From: JAPPHA01 sp965221575
Lineage (GTDB): Bacteria; Pseudomonadota; Alphaproteobacteria; Rhodobacterales; Rhodobacteraceae
Assembly (NCBI GenBank): GCA_965221575.1
Contig: CBDCSM010000014.1
Location: forward strand, 558,001-622,000
Direction: 5' to 3'
Length of the DNA: 64,000 nucleotides
Every line of letters begins with the position of its first letter. Positions within the stretch are counted from its first letter, which is position 1. The notes beneath the pieces were generated by a model. That model saw nothing but the letters and a program-made list of their open reading frames with translations, searched no databases and was not told where the DNA came from. This document shows positions 35,798 to 45,333 of this stretch, in pieces. Position numbers and translations under genes: made by a program.

Positions 35798-36883
35798 ATG
35801 GTAGCAAGGCTGGCACGGCACGTTGCGTTGACGGTGGCTCTGGCCGTCGTCGCGGCGCCCGCAATGGCGGCGGAGACGATCAAGGCGGTGGTCATCGATG
35901 GCTACCCGGCGCGCGCTCTCTGGGTGAAGGAATTCACCAGCTTCTTCATACCCGAGGTCGACAAGCGCCTGGCCGAAAGCGGTGACTACGTCATGGAATG
36001 GCAAGAAAGCTACGGCGGCTCGATCGTCAAGCCCAAGGGCGTATTGGAGGGCATCGAGCTGGGACTGGGTGACATCGGCATCGTCACGACGATCTTCCAC
36101 AACTCGAAACTGCCGAGCCAGGCGATCTCTGCCGTGACGCCTTTCGTGGCTGCGGATGCACGTGCGGTAGCCAAGGCGGTGGACGAGATCGCCAAGGAAT
36201 TCCCGACGATGCAGAACGAGTTTGCCGCCCAGAACCAGGTTTACCTGGCCACCGGCGTGGTGCTCGACACCTATCAGCTCTTCTCGAAAGAACCGATCAA
36301 CTCGCTTTCTGACCTTGAAGGCGGAAAGGTCGCCGGCGCGGGCATGAACCTGCGCTATCTCGAGGGGATCAAGGATGCCGCCGGTGTGCGCGGCGGGCTG
36401 ACCGATTTCTACAACATGCTGCAGACCGGGCTGGTGGACCACGCCATGCTTTGGCCCGAGGCCGCCAAGACCTTCAAGATCGCCGAGACGGCGCCCTTTA
36501 TGTTGCGCGTCGATCTTGGCGCGGTGAATTCCAAGACCATCACCGTGAACAAGGCCTATTGGGACAGCCTGCCGGGTGAGGTTCAGGATGTCTTGAAGGA
36601 GGTTGCCGTTCTCTACCGCGACCACGTTGCCGGTATCGCCATGGACCGCGCCGAAGAAAGCCGCCAGGCCTATGTTGCGGGAGGCGGTACCATCGTCGAG
36701 ATCGACCCCTCCGAACGCGCCGCCTGGGCGAAAGCGATTCCGGATATTGCGGGCGAATGGGCGGCCAATCTCGACGCCAAGGGCGAGCCTGGTTCCGAGA
36801 TGCTGAACGCCTATCTTGCCAAGCTGAAAGAGGCTGGATACGAAGGTGCGCGTGACTGGTCGTCGGCCGCAATGACCAACTAA
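35798..36883 (+). CDS. dctP: TRAP transporter substrate-binding protein (DctP)
   Basis: A 361-residue periplasmic protein of the TRAP DctP class. It starts with a signal peptide ending AAPAMAAE. Later stretches include GGSIVKPKGVLEGIELGLGDIG, SLSDLEGGKVAGAGMNLRYLEG and the VNKAYWDSLPGEVQDVL helix common to the family. It captures organic acids and passes them to DctQM. An AGGGAGGAA site precedes the ATG. Aromatic or C3-C5 carboxylates are possible ligands. Confidence 0.9.
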   Translation: MVARLARHVALTVALAVVAAPAMAAETIKAVVIDGYPARALWVKEFTSFFIPEVDKRLAESGDYVMEWQESYGGSIVKPKGVLEGIELGLGDIGIVTTIFHNSKLPSQAISAVTPFVAADARAVAKAVDEIAKEFPTMQNEFAAQNQVYLATGVVLDTYQLFSKEPINSLSDLEGGKVAGAGMNLRYLEGIKDAAGVRGGLTDFYNMLQTGLVDHAMLWPEAAKTFKIAETAPFMLRVDLGAVNSKTITVNKAYWDSLPGEVQDVLKEVAVLYRDHVAGIAMDRAEESRQAYVAGGGTIVEIDPSERAAWAKAIPDIAGEWAANLDAKGEPGSEMLNAYLAKLKEAGYEGARDWSSAAMTN

Positions 36884-36884
36884 C

Positions 36885-37445
36885 ATGAAGGCGGGCAGCG
36901 CGATGAAAGAGGTGCTGGCCGCCTTGACGAAGTTCACCGACGGCGTGGCGGTCACGGCCAACGCCGTCGGTACGCTCGTAGTTCTGATCCTGGTAATGGT
37001 CGTGAACTACGACATGGGTGCGCGGAACCTGTTCAACGCGCCTTTCAACGGGGCCGTCGAAGTCGTTCAGTTTTCGATGGTACTGATCGTCTTCCTGCAA
37101 TTGCCTGACGTGGTGCGGGTCAATCGCCTGACGCGGTCCGACGGCTTCCTGGTCATCCTCGGCGGCCGTTATCCTGAGCTTGCGAAATGGACCCGCCGCG
37201 CGATCAATCTCGTCTCGGCGATCTTCATGACGCTCGTGGCCATCGCGATCTTCCCTGAATTCCTGAAAATGTGGGAGACCAACGATTTCTTTGGTGTGCC
37301 CGGTGTCTTTACGGCGCCGTGGTGGCCCGTGAAGCTGACGATCTTCGCCAGTGCCGTGCTCGCCGCGCTGATCTTTTCACTGAAGGTCCTGGGTATGTCG
37401 CCTGACACCGCCACCCACGCACCGGGTCAGGAAGACGCGGTATGA
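36885..37445 (+). CDS. dctQ: TRAP transporter small permease (DctQ)
   Basis: A 186-residue membrane protein with four hydrophobic segments, including VGTLVVLILVMVVNYDMGARN and VVQFSMVLIVFLQLPDVVR. This is typical of the small TRAP subunit. It starts one base after the dctP stop and overlaps dctM. An alternative ATG lies six codons in. Confidence 0.88.
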   Translation: MKAGSAMKEVLAALTKFTDGVAVTANAVGTLVVLILVMVVNYDMGARNLFNAPFNGAVEVVQFSMVLIVFLQLPDVVRVNRLTRSDGFLVILGGRYPELAKWTRRAINLVSAIFMTLVAIAIFPEFLKMWETNDFFGVPGVFTAPWWPVKLTIFASAVLAALIFSLKVLGMSPDTATHAPGQEDAV

Positions 37446-38749
37446 GCCCGATTGAAATCGGCCTCGCTTCGGTCGCGGCCATTATCGTCCTGGTCTACCT
37501 GGGGCTCTACATTCCGATTGCCCTGGGCGTCGTCAGCTTCGTCTCGATCTGGCTGATGCGGGACAATTTCACCCTTGCGATGAACCTCTTGAAGATCGCC
37601 ATCGGCGACTCGGTGCTGGAATATACCTTTGCCACCGTTCCGCTCTTCACCTTCATGGGTCTGGTCGTCAGCAAGGCCGGACTAGGCGCGGATATCTACG
37701 AGGTCATGAACTCGAGTTTCCGCCGGGTGAAGGGCGGGATCGGCATGGCGACGGTCGGCGCGAATGCTGTCTTCGCGGCGGTTACGGGATCGTCCATTGC
37801 CTCCGCTTCCGTTTTCTCCAAGGTCAGCGTCCCCCAGATGCTGCATTACGACTACAACCCGCGCTTTGCCGTCGGTGTCGTTGCGGGGTCGAGCGTTCTC
37901 GGCATGATCATTCCGCCTTCGGCGATGCTGATAATCTACAGTTTCGTCGCCGAGCAGTCCGTCGGCGAGATGTTTCTCGCCGGCATCATTCCGGGCATTC
38001 TCCTCTCCATCGCCTATGTCGGCCTGATTTTCGCGATGGGCCGGTTCGCGCCGAATGCCGTCGGCGGCCGATCGTCCGATGACCTTGTTCCCTTGACCTG
38101 GGGCCAGATCGCAGAAAGGACACTTCCCATTTTCGGGCTGATCCTCGTCGTACTCGGTGGAATCTACACCGGCTGGTTAACCCCGGTGGAGGCAGGCGCC
38201 GCGGGCGCGCTCCTTGGTTTGATCATTGCGGTGGTTCGGCGTCGCATGTCTCTCAAGGGGTTCTGGGAAGCGCTCCTGGAAACCGGTCACATCACCGCCG
38301 CGATCTTGTTCCTGATCACCGCAGCCTCGATCTATTCCCGCATGCTTGGCCTCGCGGGCCTGCCGAACGAGTTGGGCAACATCCTGGATGAAACGCAACT
38401 CGGGTTCTTCTGGATCATGGTGATCTACGTCGCACTGATGATTTTCCTCGGCACCCTTCTCGACACCGCTTCGATCATTCTGATCATGGTTCCTTTGTTC
38501 CTGCCGCTCGTCGAACCGATGGGTCTCTCGCTCGTCTGGTTCGGCATCGTCACCGTCGTCGGGGCAGAGATCGGCCTGCTCACACCACCGCTCGGCATCT
38601 CGTGCTTCGTCATCAAGGCCACGCTCGACGACGATCGCATCAAGCTCAAGGACGTTTTTCTCGGCGCCCTGCCTTTCGCATTCATCATGCTCATTGTGCT
38701 GATCGTCCTGATCCGCTTTCCGGAACTCAGCCTCGCAATTCTGAACTAG
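37442..38749 (+). CDS. dctM: TRAP transporter large permease (DctM)
   Basis: A 435-residue integral membrane protein with about twelve hydrophobic segments. Family stretches include YTFATVPLFTFMGLVVSKAG, FAAVTGSSIASASVFSKVSVPQM, VAGSSVLGMIIPPSAMLIIYSF and EIGLLTPPLGISCFVIKA. It is the sodium-coupled translocation subunit. It overlaps dctQ by four bases. Confidence 0.93.
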   Translation: MSPIEIGLASVAAIIVLVYLGLYIPIALGVVSFVSIWLMRDNFTLAMNLLKIAIGDSVLEYTFATVPLFTFMGLVVSKAGLGADIYEVMNSSFRRVKGGIGMATVGANAVFAAVTGSSIASASVFSKVSVPQMLHYDYNPRFAVGVVAGSSVLGMIIPPSAMLIIYSFVAEQSVGEMFLAGIIPGILLSIAYVGLIFAMGRFAPNAVGGRSSDDLVPLTWGQIAERTLPIFGLILVVLGGIYTGWLTPVEAGAAGALLGLIIAVVRRRMSLKGFWEALLETGHITAAILFLITAASIYSRMLGLAGLPNELGNILDETQLGFFWIMVIYVALMIFLGTLLDTASIILIMVPLFLPLVEPMGLSLVWFGIVTVVGAEIGLLTPPLGISCFVIKATLDDDRIKLKDVFLGALPFAFIMLIVLIVLIRFPELSLAILN

Positions 38750-38899
38750 TGGTTCCTGAGGACAGGGTGTGCCCCGGTTTCATGTGCCAAGGCGCCAGTG
38801 CGGTCCGGCCCTTCCGCCGGCGCAAGAGGCCCGAAGATTTCGTGACGTCATGAAAAAGTAGTATCCAGGGATTGAATCCAGTGTTCAGGAGATGCCCCC

Positions 38900-39769
38900 A
38901 TGCGAACTGTCACCAAAGATAACATCACTGACGTTTTCCTTGGCTATTTCGGCGAGGAGACCGATCCGCGAATGCGTGAGGTCATGGCGAGCCTGGCCAA
39001 ACACCTGCATGCGTTTGCCAAGGAGGTGAATTTAACCCATGCGGAATGGCAAAAGGGCATCGAGTTCATGGAATGGGCTGGCCGGATTTCCGGCGCCGAG
39101 CGGCACGAATTCGTCCTCTTGAGCGACGTCCTGGGACTCTCGTCGCTTGTCGACATGATCAACTCGGTGCCCGAGGGCACCTCTTCCAGCGTCCTCGGCC
39201 CGTTCCACATCGCCGGCGCGCCGGACATCCCGTTCGGGCATGACATGAAGCGCCATTACGAGGGCGAGGTCCTTCTGGCCCGCGGGATGGTCAGCGATCC
39301 GGACGGCAACCCGATTGAAGGCGCCAGGCTCGACATCTGGCAGACCGCGCCGAACGGACTTTATTCCAGTCAGGACGAGGAACAGGACACCTATTCCTTC
39401 CATGGGATCCAGACGACGGGTCCGGATGGCCTCTACGGTTTCACGACGGTGAAACCGGTGAGCTATACCGTTCCCACCGATGGCCCGGTCGGCGGTATCC
39501 TCAATGCGACCGGGCGCCATCCCTGGCGGCCGTCGCATTTGCATTACATCGTCACCGCGCCAGGGTTTCGCCCCCTGGTCACGGAAATATTCCCGGACGA
39601 CGACCCCTACCTTGACGAGGATACGGTATTCGGCGTCCGCGAGGACCTGGTGATGACCTATGTTGAGCTCGCGGCGGACACGTTCCCGGAAGGTTACGCC
39701 TTGTCGGGCAAGGTTACAAAACCATACCTCGTCGCCGACTTTGATCTCAGGCTGGTCGCCGAGGTCTGA
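38900..39769 (+). CDS. intradiol ring-cleavage dioxygenase, hydroxyquinol 1,2-dioxygenase-like
   Basis: A 289-residue non-haem Fe(III) dioxygenase. The N-terminal helical domain (to about residue 95) is followed by the catalytic beta-domain. The ligand-bearing motifs are KPVSYTVPTDGPVGG (Tyr) and GRHPWRPSHLHYIV (Tyr/His-x-His). The PTDGPVG and HPWRPxHxH blocks match hydroxyquinol-type rather than catechol-type enzymes. It cleaves a trihydroxy- or dihydroxybenzene between adjacent hydroxyls. It lies downstream of the TRAP genes; no maleylacetate reductase is nearby. Confidence 0.88.
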   Translation: MRTVTKDNITDVFLGYFGEETDPRMREVMASLAKHLHAFAKEVNLTHAEWQKGIEFMEWAGRISGAERHEFVLLSDVLGLSSLVDMINSVPEGTSSSVLGPFHIAGAPDIPFGHDMKRHYEGEVLLARGMVSDPDGNPIEGARLDIWQTAPNGLYSSQDEEQDTYSFHGIQTTGPDGLYGFTTVKPVSYTVPTDGPVGGILNATGRHPWRPSHLHYIVTAPGFRPLVTEIFPDDDPYLDEDTVFGVREDLVMTYVELAADTFPEGYALSGKVTKPYLVADFDLRLVAEV

Positions 39770-39787
39770 CCACCCAAGCCACGCGGG

Positions 39788-40450
39788 TCAGTCGATCTGC
39801 TCGGCCAGGAAGGCGCCGGTTTTGCGGTAATGGTCAATCAGGCTGGCGCAGGCGGCCGTTGTGTCCCGGTTGACCGCAGCGTCGAATATGGCGAGATGCT
39901 CTGCCTCGACATCACGGCTCGAATAGGATTTCGACCGGCTCGCCAGGTAACGGTAGCGCACGTTCAAATCGTGGAGCTGGCTGCAAAACCGCAGCAGTAT
40001 GGGGGACTCGCAGGCGGAAAGCAGCGCCATGTGAAAGTTCTTGTGGTGCAGCTCGAACGTCTCGAGATCGTTGCGGTCCGACCGGCTCATGCGATGATGC
40101 GCCAGGACCAGCTCATCTTCCCAGGCCGCATCGGAATTGGCCAAACTGTCGCGCATAGCCAGCTCTTCGAGATTGCAGCGCAGATTCAGGATCTCCTGGA
40201 ACTGCGCCCTGCTGGTCGCGGTTACACGAAATCCGCGTTGATCGAGACGTTCGACAAGCTGGTTCGACGTCAGGAGGCTGAGTGCCTCGCGGACCGGTGA
40301 CGCCCCGGTGTCGAGCGTGACCTTGAGGGTATCGATCTTCAACCGTTCGCCCGGCTGAATTCGTCCGGTGATGATATCTTTCCTGAGCGTGAGGTAGGCA
40401 CGCTGGGTCGAGGATTGCGGTGAGCCTGTGTCTTTTACGGGTTTGTCCAT
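39788..40450 (-). CDS. GntR-family regulator, FCD subfamily
   Basis: A 220-residue repressor-type protein. The N-terminal winged helix-turn-helix reads AYLTLRKDIITGRIQPGERL and GASPVREALSLLTSNQLVERLDQRGFRV. The all-helical FCD effector domain contains FHMALLSACESPILLRFCSQLH and AEHLAIFDAAVNRD. It is divergent from the HMGL/cupin gene pair and convergent with the dioxygenase gene, so it probably controls both sets. Confidence 0.9.
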   Translation of the reverse strand: MDKPVKDTGSPQSSTQRAYLTLRKDIITGRIQPGERLKIDTLKVTLDTGASPVREALSLLTSNQLVERLDQRGFRVTATSRAQFQEILNLRCNLEELAMRDSLANSDAAWEDELVLAHHRMSRSDRNDLETFELHHKNFHMALLSACESPILLRFCSQLHDLNVRYRYLASRSKSYSSRDVEAEHLAIFDAAVNRDTTAACASLIDHYRKTGAFLAEQID

Positions 40451-40738
40451 CAGTGATATTAGTCACCATTATTCGAGAAAACGCAATATTATCGTCTTTT
40501 TTACGCATTGGGAATTCCCCCGGCCGAGCCCTGGCGGGCCAGTCCCTGGCGCGACCGCAAGTTTGCCCTGGAATTCAGGAGGTGCCTTCGAGAGGCGGCG
40601 ACGTTCCGGGCGGGGTGCACGAAGACCCGCGGGGTCCTCTCGATGCGCCGTTGGAAAAAGTAGTTTTTTTAGTAGATACAGAAGAAAAATGGGTATAGTG
40701 CGGTGACGAGGCTGGCATTCCAAATCCAGGGGGAACCG

Positions 40739-41959
40739 ATGCGAGAAACTCACTTCGAAGACGGCAAATGGTGGGTCAGTCCCTACAATTTCGTTCCCGA
40801 AGTCCGTGATGAACTGGACCTGCCAAAGGCGGTCGAGATTCATGACGCGACGTTGCGCGACGGCGAACAGACACCCGGTGTCGTCTTCTCGGTCGACGAC
40901 AAGATTCGCATCGCCAGCAAGATGGATGAAATCGGAGTCGACCGGATCGAAGCCGGCATGCCGGCGGTGTCGGCGCAAGATGCCGAGGCCATCAGGGAAA
41001 TCGCCAGGCTTGGCCTCGACTCCAGGATCTACACATTCGCCCGGGCGATGAAGGGCGATATCGACATGGCGCTGGAATGTGGCGCCCACGGGGTGATCAT
41101 CGAGGTGCCGATCGGCTATCCAAAGCTCGTCACGCAGTTCGGCTGGACCTGGGAAGACGTGTTCAGGAAGAGCCGCGGCGTGATCAATTATGCCAGGGAA
41201 TGCGGGTTGCACGCGGTGTTTTTCCCCTATGACACAACGCGGGCGCGCCCCGAAGACCTGACCAGTCTTTGCAAGGCCATCATGAACGAGTCGCCGCCGG
41301 ATGCGATCGGTGTCGTCGATACGATGGGCTGCGCGACGCCCGAGGCGATCAAATACATGGTCAGATGGGTGAAGGGCATGACGGGATTGCCGATCGAGAT
41401 CCACACCCACAATGATTTCGGCATGGGCGTCGCCACCGAGCTGGCCGCCGTCACCGCCGGTGCCGAATGCGTGCATTCCTGCGGCAACGGGCTGGGCGAG
41501 CGTACCGGCAATGCGGCGCTGGAAGAGCTGATTCTCGGTCTCGACCTGCTGTATGGCTACGAGATGGGCTACAAGCTCGGCAAGCTGCCCGAGTTGGGCG
41601 ACCTGCTGGCGGAGGCTTCGAACGTTCCCATCGCACGCAACAAGCCGGTGCTGGGCCACGGCAACTTCATCCGCGAAAGCGGCATCGGAATCCAGTACGT
41701 GATGCACGACCCGCTGGTGATGTTCGGCACCCACCCGGCTCTGACCGGGCGCTCGGGCGAAGTCGTCCTGGGCAAGAAAAGCGGCAAGGCCTCGATCGTC
41801 TACAAGATGGAAGAGCTTGGCCTGGGCAAGCTTGACGATGCGCAGGCCGGCGAAGTCCTGGCCCGGGTCAAATCCAAGGGCATCGAAAAGCGCGACATGC
41901 TGATCGATGATGAATTCCGTGCCATCGTGGACGCAGTGCGCGCCAAGGACGCCGCCTGA
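40739..41959 (+). CDS. HMGL-like enzyme of the isopropylmalate/homocitrate synthase family
   Basis: A 406-residue TIM-barrel enzyme. It has EIHDATLRDGEQTPGVVFSVDDKI at the N-terminus, the metal-site block EIHTHNDFGMGVATELAAV and HSCGNGLGERTGNAALEE. This matches the family that condenses acetyl-CoA with a 2-oxo acid. The C-terminal regulatory domain of LeuA is missing, so it is closer to homocitrate, citramalate or re-citrate synthases, or to aldolase members. CAGGGGGA lies upstream of the ATG. It forms a unit with the following cupin. Confidence 0.85.
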   Translation: MRETHFEDGKWWVSPYNFVPEVRDELDLPKAVEIHDATLRDGEQTPGVVFSVDDKIRIASKMDEIGVDRIEAGMPAVSAQDAEAIREIARLGLDSRIYTFARAMKGDIDMALECGAHGVIIEVPIGYPKLVTQFGWTWEDVFRKSRGVINYARECGLHAVFFPYDTTRARPEDLTSLCKAIMNESPPDAIGVVDTMGCATPEAIKYMVRWVKGMTGLPIEIHTHNDFGMGVATELAAVTAGAECVHSCGNGLGERTGNAALEELILGLDLLYGYEMGYKLGKLPELGDLLAEASNVPIARNKPVLGHGNFIRESGIGIQYVMHDPLVMFGTHPALTGRSGEVVLGKKSGKASIVYKMEELGLGKLDDAQAGEVLARVKSKGIEKRDMLIDDEFRAIVDAVRAKDAA

Positions 41960-42135
41960 AGACGCCGCGGAATCTGCCTGGTGCCTGCCCATATCGCACC
42001 GGTTTCTTGCCTGGCGTTCAGCCGGTCAGGATCCGCGAAGACAGTGTAAAGAGCGGCGCCGGAAGACTGATCGCACTGGAATTCGACGACACGCCCATGA
42101 CATGGCCGCCAATGGCCAATCACAGGAGTCCTCTG

Positions 42136-42714
42136 ATGGCACGTGAATTCCGCCGGGTCGTGACCGGGCATGACGAGAATGGCAAGGCCGTCGTGGTCAG
42201 CGACACGGTCGCGACGCAATTTCTGGAACGCCCGAGCAGGCCTGGTGTCCGGTTGACCAATTTCTGGATCGAACGCGGCAGCCCCGCCGAATACGACGGC
42301 CCGACGGAAACCTGCACCGGCGACTTCGTCTTTCATCCGCCGCCCACGGGAAGCACGTTTCGCTGCGTCGAGTTTCTTCCCGAAGACCCCGAGGTGATGA
42401 AAACGCTGGACGGCAAGGCGGCCTTTGGAGAGATGGGAGCCAGCGCCAATGTCGTCGAAGGCGCCCGGCATCCGTTCATGCATCGGACCGACTCGCTGGA
42501 CTACGCGATCGTGTTGACCGGAGAGATCTGGATGATGATGGACGACAAGGAGGATGACCTGCTGTTGAAAGCGGGCGACGTCGTGATCCAGCGAGGGACC
42601 AACCATGCCTGGTCAAACCGTGGCACGGAACCATGCGTCATCGCATTTGTTCTTGTCGATGGTGTCACCCAGCGTGATGCACCGGAAGAGAGGCGCAAAG
42701 GCATCCACAGGTAA
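42136..42714 (+). CDS. cupin-domain protein
   Basis: A 192-residue single-domain cupin. An N-terminal VVTGHDENGKAVVVSDT is followed by a central EGARHPFMHRTDSLDYAIVLTGEIWMMMDD and LLLKAGDVVIQRGTNHAWSN. The HxxDSxDYxxVLxG block is common in cupins near aromatic-catabolism genes. CAGGAG lies 7 bases before the ATG. It may be an isomerase, hydrolase or dioxygenase-like partner of the preceding enzyme; no reaction can be fixed. Confidence 0.85.
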   Translation: MAREFRRVVTGHDENGKAVVVSDTVATQFLERPSRPGVRLTNFWIERGSPAEYDGPTETCTGDFVFHPPPTGSTFRCVEFLPEDPEVMKTLDGKAAFGEMGASANVVEGARHPFMHRTDSLDYAIVLTGEIWMMMDDKEDDLLLKAGDVVIQRGTNHAWSNRGTEPCVIAFVLVDGVTQRDAPEERRKGIHR

Positions 42715-42824
42715 GTTCGGAAGCGGTCAATTCCTTTCTTGCAAGTTGTAGCGACCTGCAATCCTGATCGGTTCCGATTGCATCATTGGACCGAACCTGC
42801 ATTTCTTGCGAACTGGCTAATGCG

Positions 42825-43013
42825 TCACGGTTCACGCCGCCAACAAGAGATTACCTCCAGCCCCGAGATCATTCGCAGCATGGTTGACTTGCCGCAGCCG
42901 GAGGGTCCGACGAGCACGACGAACTCGCCGTCGGCCATGTCGATCGACGCACCGCGCAGCACGTGCAAAGATCGGTAGTTCTTGAAAATGTCCCTGATCC
43001 CGACGTGACTCAT
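42825..43013 (-). pseudogene. truncated sugar ABC transporter ATPase (N-terminal fragment)
   Basis: Only about 55 homologous residues remain: VGIRDIFKNYRSLHVLRGASIDMADGEFVVLVGPSGCGKSTMLRMISGLE, the start of a MalK/UgpC ATPase including Walker A. Downstream of ISGLE the frame runs into unrelated sequence and stops. Signature, Walker B and TOBE regions are absent. It is the last member of the minus-strand sugar cluster and probably once served the permeases at 47982-49717. Confidence 0.85.
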
Positions 43014-43057
43014 GACCAAATCCGATCCGGAATTGAAGAGTCCGCCGGCGGATGGAA

Positions 43058-44251
43058 CTACGTGGCGACGTCAGGGGAGGCTTTCGGTTTCGGCCGCATC
43101 CGTGACAACGGATCACCGAAAATCAAGCTGTCGGGGCCGATGGCGTCGACTGTATTGATTCCGCAAAGTCCCATTGTCTTGTCGAGATCATTGCCGATGA
43201 TTTCGAGGACGCGAGTGACGCCGAGCTCCCCCAAGGCGCCAAGGCCGTACAGCATCGAACGTCCGACATAGGTTCCCTTTGCGCCCAATGCGATGGCCTT
43301 GAAGACGTCTTGCCCCGACTGGATGCCACCGTCGAATTGGACCTCGACCCTGTCGCCTACCGCCGCGACCACTTCCGGCAGAGCCGAGATCGACGAGATC
43401 GCTCCATCGAGTTGTCGGCCGCCATGATTCGAGACCACGATCGCGTCGGCACCGCATTCGACGGCGCGCTCGGCGTCGGCGTTGTCAAGGATCCCCTTGA
43501 CGATCAGCTTGCCCTTCCAGCGCTCGCGAATGAACCGCACGCAGGACCAATCCATGCTCGGATCGAACTGTCTGTCGGTCCAGCGTGCGAGTCCGTCCAG
43601 ATCGTCGAGGCCGTCGATATGCCCGACGAGGGTTCCGAAGCGGCGTCGACGCGTGAGCAGCATTTGCGCGCACCACCGCGGTTTGGTGAGGAAGTCGGCA
43701 AGATTCCTGACCGTCGGGCGGGGGGGCGACGACAGACCGTTTCGTGCGTCCTTGTGCCGATGGCCGGAAAGCGGCAGGTCGAGGGTGAGCACCAGCGCCG
43801 AGCACTCCACCGCTGCCGCCCGGTCGACGAGGTCGTTGACGAATTGCCTGTCGCGCATGACGTAAAGCTGAAACCAGAAGGGCTGCTCGACATTGTCAGC
43901 GAGATCCTCCAGGCCGCAGATCGCGACGGTGGACAGTGTGTAAGGCACACCAAACTTCTGCGCCGCGTGTGCGGCCAGTAATTCACCGTCCGCGTGAACC
44001 ATCCCAGTCAGACCGGCGGGGGCGATGGCGACCGGCATGGCGACCGGTTGGCCCAACATGGTCGACGCCGTCGTCCGACGCGAAACGTCAACGGCGACGC
44101 GCTGACGAAGGTGCAGCAACCCGAAGTCTTGCCGGTTCTCGCGTAAGGTCTGTTCCGTCCACGAGCCGCCGTCGACGTAATCAAAGAACACCCGGGGGAC
44201 CCGTCGCGCGGCCAACCGCCTGAGATCGTCGACGCAGGTTATCGCGGTCAC
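43058..44251 (-). CDS. FMN-dependent alpha-hydroxy-acid dehydrogenase
   Basis: A 397-residue TIM-barrel flavoprotein of the lactate/mandelate/glycolate oxidase family. Blocks include RVPRVFFDYVDGGSWTEQTLREN, MPVAIAPAGLTGMVHADGE, the catalytic-base motif VVSNHGGRQLDG, VQFDGGIQSGQDVFKAIALGAKGTYVGR and LIVKGI. It oxidises a 2-hydroxy acid to the 2-oxo acid. It overlaps the epimerase-like gene by four bases in a sugar-acid cluster, so a sugar-derived hydroxy acid is a plausible substrate. Confidence 0.92.
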   Translation of the reverse strand: MTAITCVDDLRRLAARRVPRVFFDYVDGGSWTEQTLRENRQDFGLLHLRQRVAVDVSRRTTASTMLGQPVAMPVAIAPAGLTGMVHADGELLAAHAAQKFGVPYTLSTVAICGLEDLADNVEQPFWFQLYVMRDRQFVNDLVDRAAAVECSALVLTLDLPLSGHRHKDARNGLSSPPRPTVRNLADFLTKPRWCAQMLLTRRRRFGTLVGHIDGLDDLDGLARWTDRQFDPSMDWSCVRFIRERWKGKLIVKGILDNADAERAVECGADAIVVSNHGGRQLDGAISSISALPEVVAAVGDRVEVQFDGGIQSGQDVFKAIALGAKGTYVGRSMLYGLGALGELGVTRVLEIIGNDLDKTMGLCGINTVDAIGPDSLIFGDPLSRMRPKPKASPDVAT

Positions 44252-45333
44252 GTCGAACCTCCTTCCGCGCGCGGCCGCCCCTCAATTTTCGCTCCATTCG
44301 CGACGTCGTGCAGGCCAACTTCGATGGCATAGCGTGTCGTCCAGCTTTGGCCGGCGTCAAATTCGTGCGCCGTGGCAAAGCCGCGTCGCCAGAGCGGGTT
44401 GGATACGCTCGCCGCGACGTCGGTGCCCAGATCAAATGGCGCGGCGATCGGTTCGACGCCGATCGCCCGGAACCGCCCGTTCCAGGGGTATGCCTTGCGT
44501 CCGTGATTTGAGATCCACAGCATGCAGCCCGGAAACGCGCCCGGATCCCATTGAAGCCGGACGGTGTATCCTTCGTCGGGAACACACAGTTCGGCGACAC
44601 CACCTGCGCCGGTTAACAATACGAGTTCCTCGGTCGGGAAGTCGAGTGGATGGAGCCCGAGATCGACGGGCGGCCCGTCGATGCGGGGCACCGCATCGAA
44701 AGGTACTGCCCACCGACCCGGCTCGAACATTGAAACGCCTGGTTCGGCCTGCACCGGATAGGTGTGCACTTCCGGCTGTCCCGCAAAATTCAGTTTGGCG
44801 GATCGAGGAGCATCGGGCAACCGGAACGTGGGATGCAGGCCAATCGGCAACTGCACCTTGTCCCGGACGTCAATCGTCAGTTCGAACTCCATTCTGGGCG
44901 CGTCGGGTATGCCGCGCACGATCCGTGTTACGCGGCGGACGGGATGGTTCTCCGGATAATCCAGCACAAGTTCGACCGATCCCGCTTCCCGGCCCGCCAT
45001 TCGCCAGACCGCATTGGACGAGTACCCGTGAAAGTGGGGCCCGTAGCCGCGGGTCGTGGGCGGGCCCTCAAGCCAGTCCGAGGGCAGGTTGCCTGGCGGA
45101 TCGGGCATGCCGAACGGCACGCAGACCCATTCTCCGCGCAGCCGTTTGAGGAGTGGGGGCAGCGCGTCGAATTCGGGCCCGGTGTCGTTGGACCAGGGCG
45201 CCACCGCAAAGGGCTGCACCGGCGCGGCGGTGCCGAGGTCAAACCGCGCAGGGCCGAGCATGGCGCCAGTCTTCAGAATAGACGCTTCACCACGATTCCA
45301 ATTGAGACGCCATTCGGGATCCGCGGTCATCAC
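44248..45333 (-). CDS. aldose 1-epimerase-like sugar mutarotase-fold protein
   Basis: A 361-residue protein with a galactose-mutarotase-like beta-sandwich. It contains HFHGYSSNAVWRMAGREAGSVELVLDYPENHPV, MEFELTIDVRDKVQLPIGLHPTFRLP and WISNHGRKAYPWNGRFRAIGVEPI. His residues in the active-site positions (HGYSSN, GLHPTF) are visible. It overlaps the SMP-30 gene at the start and the hydroxy-acid dehydrogenase gene at the end, so the three are coupled. Confidence 0.78.
   Translation of the reverse strand: MMTADPEWRLNWNRGEASILKTGAMLGPARFDLGTAAPVQPFAVAPWSNDTGPEFDALPPLLKRLRGEWVCVPFGMPDPPGNLPSDWLEGPPTTRGYGPHFHGYSSNAVWRMAGREAGSVELVLDYPENHPVRRVTRIVRGIPDAPRMEFELTIDVRDKVQLPIGLHPTFRLPDAPRSAKLNFAGQPEVHTYPVQAEPGVSMFEPGRWAVPFDAVPRIDGPPVDLGLHPLDFPTEELVLLTGAGGVAELCVPDEGYTVRLQWDPGAFPGCMLWISNHGRKAYPWNGRFRAIGVEPIAAPFDLGTDVAASVSNPLWRRGFATAHEFDAGQSWTTRYAIEVGLHDVANGAKIEGRPRAEGGST

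Noticed and set aside
40469..41992. Long minus-strand frame of about 507 codons
   Set aside because: It is antisense to the HMGL-family gene, which has conserved catalytic motifs and a good ribosome-binding site.
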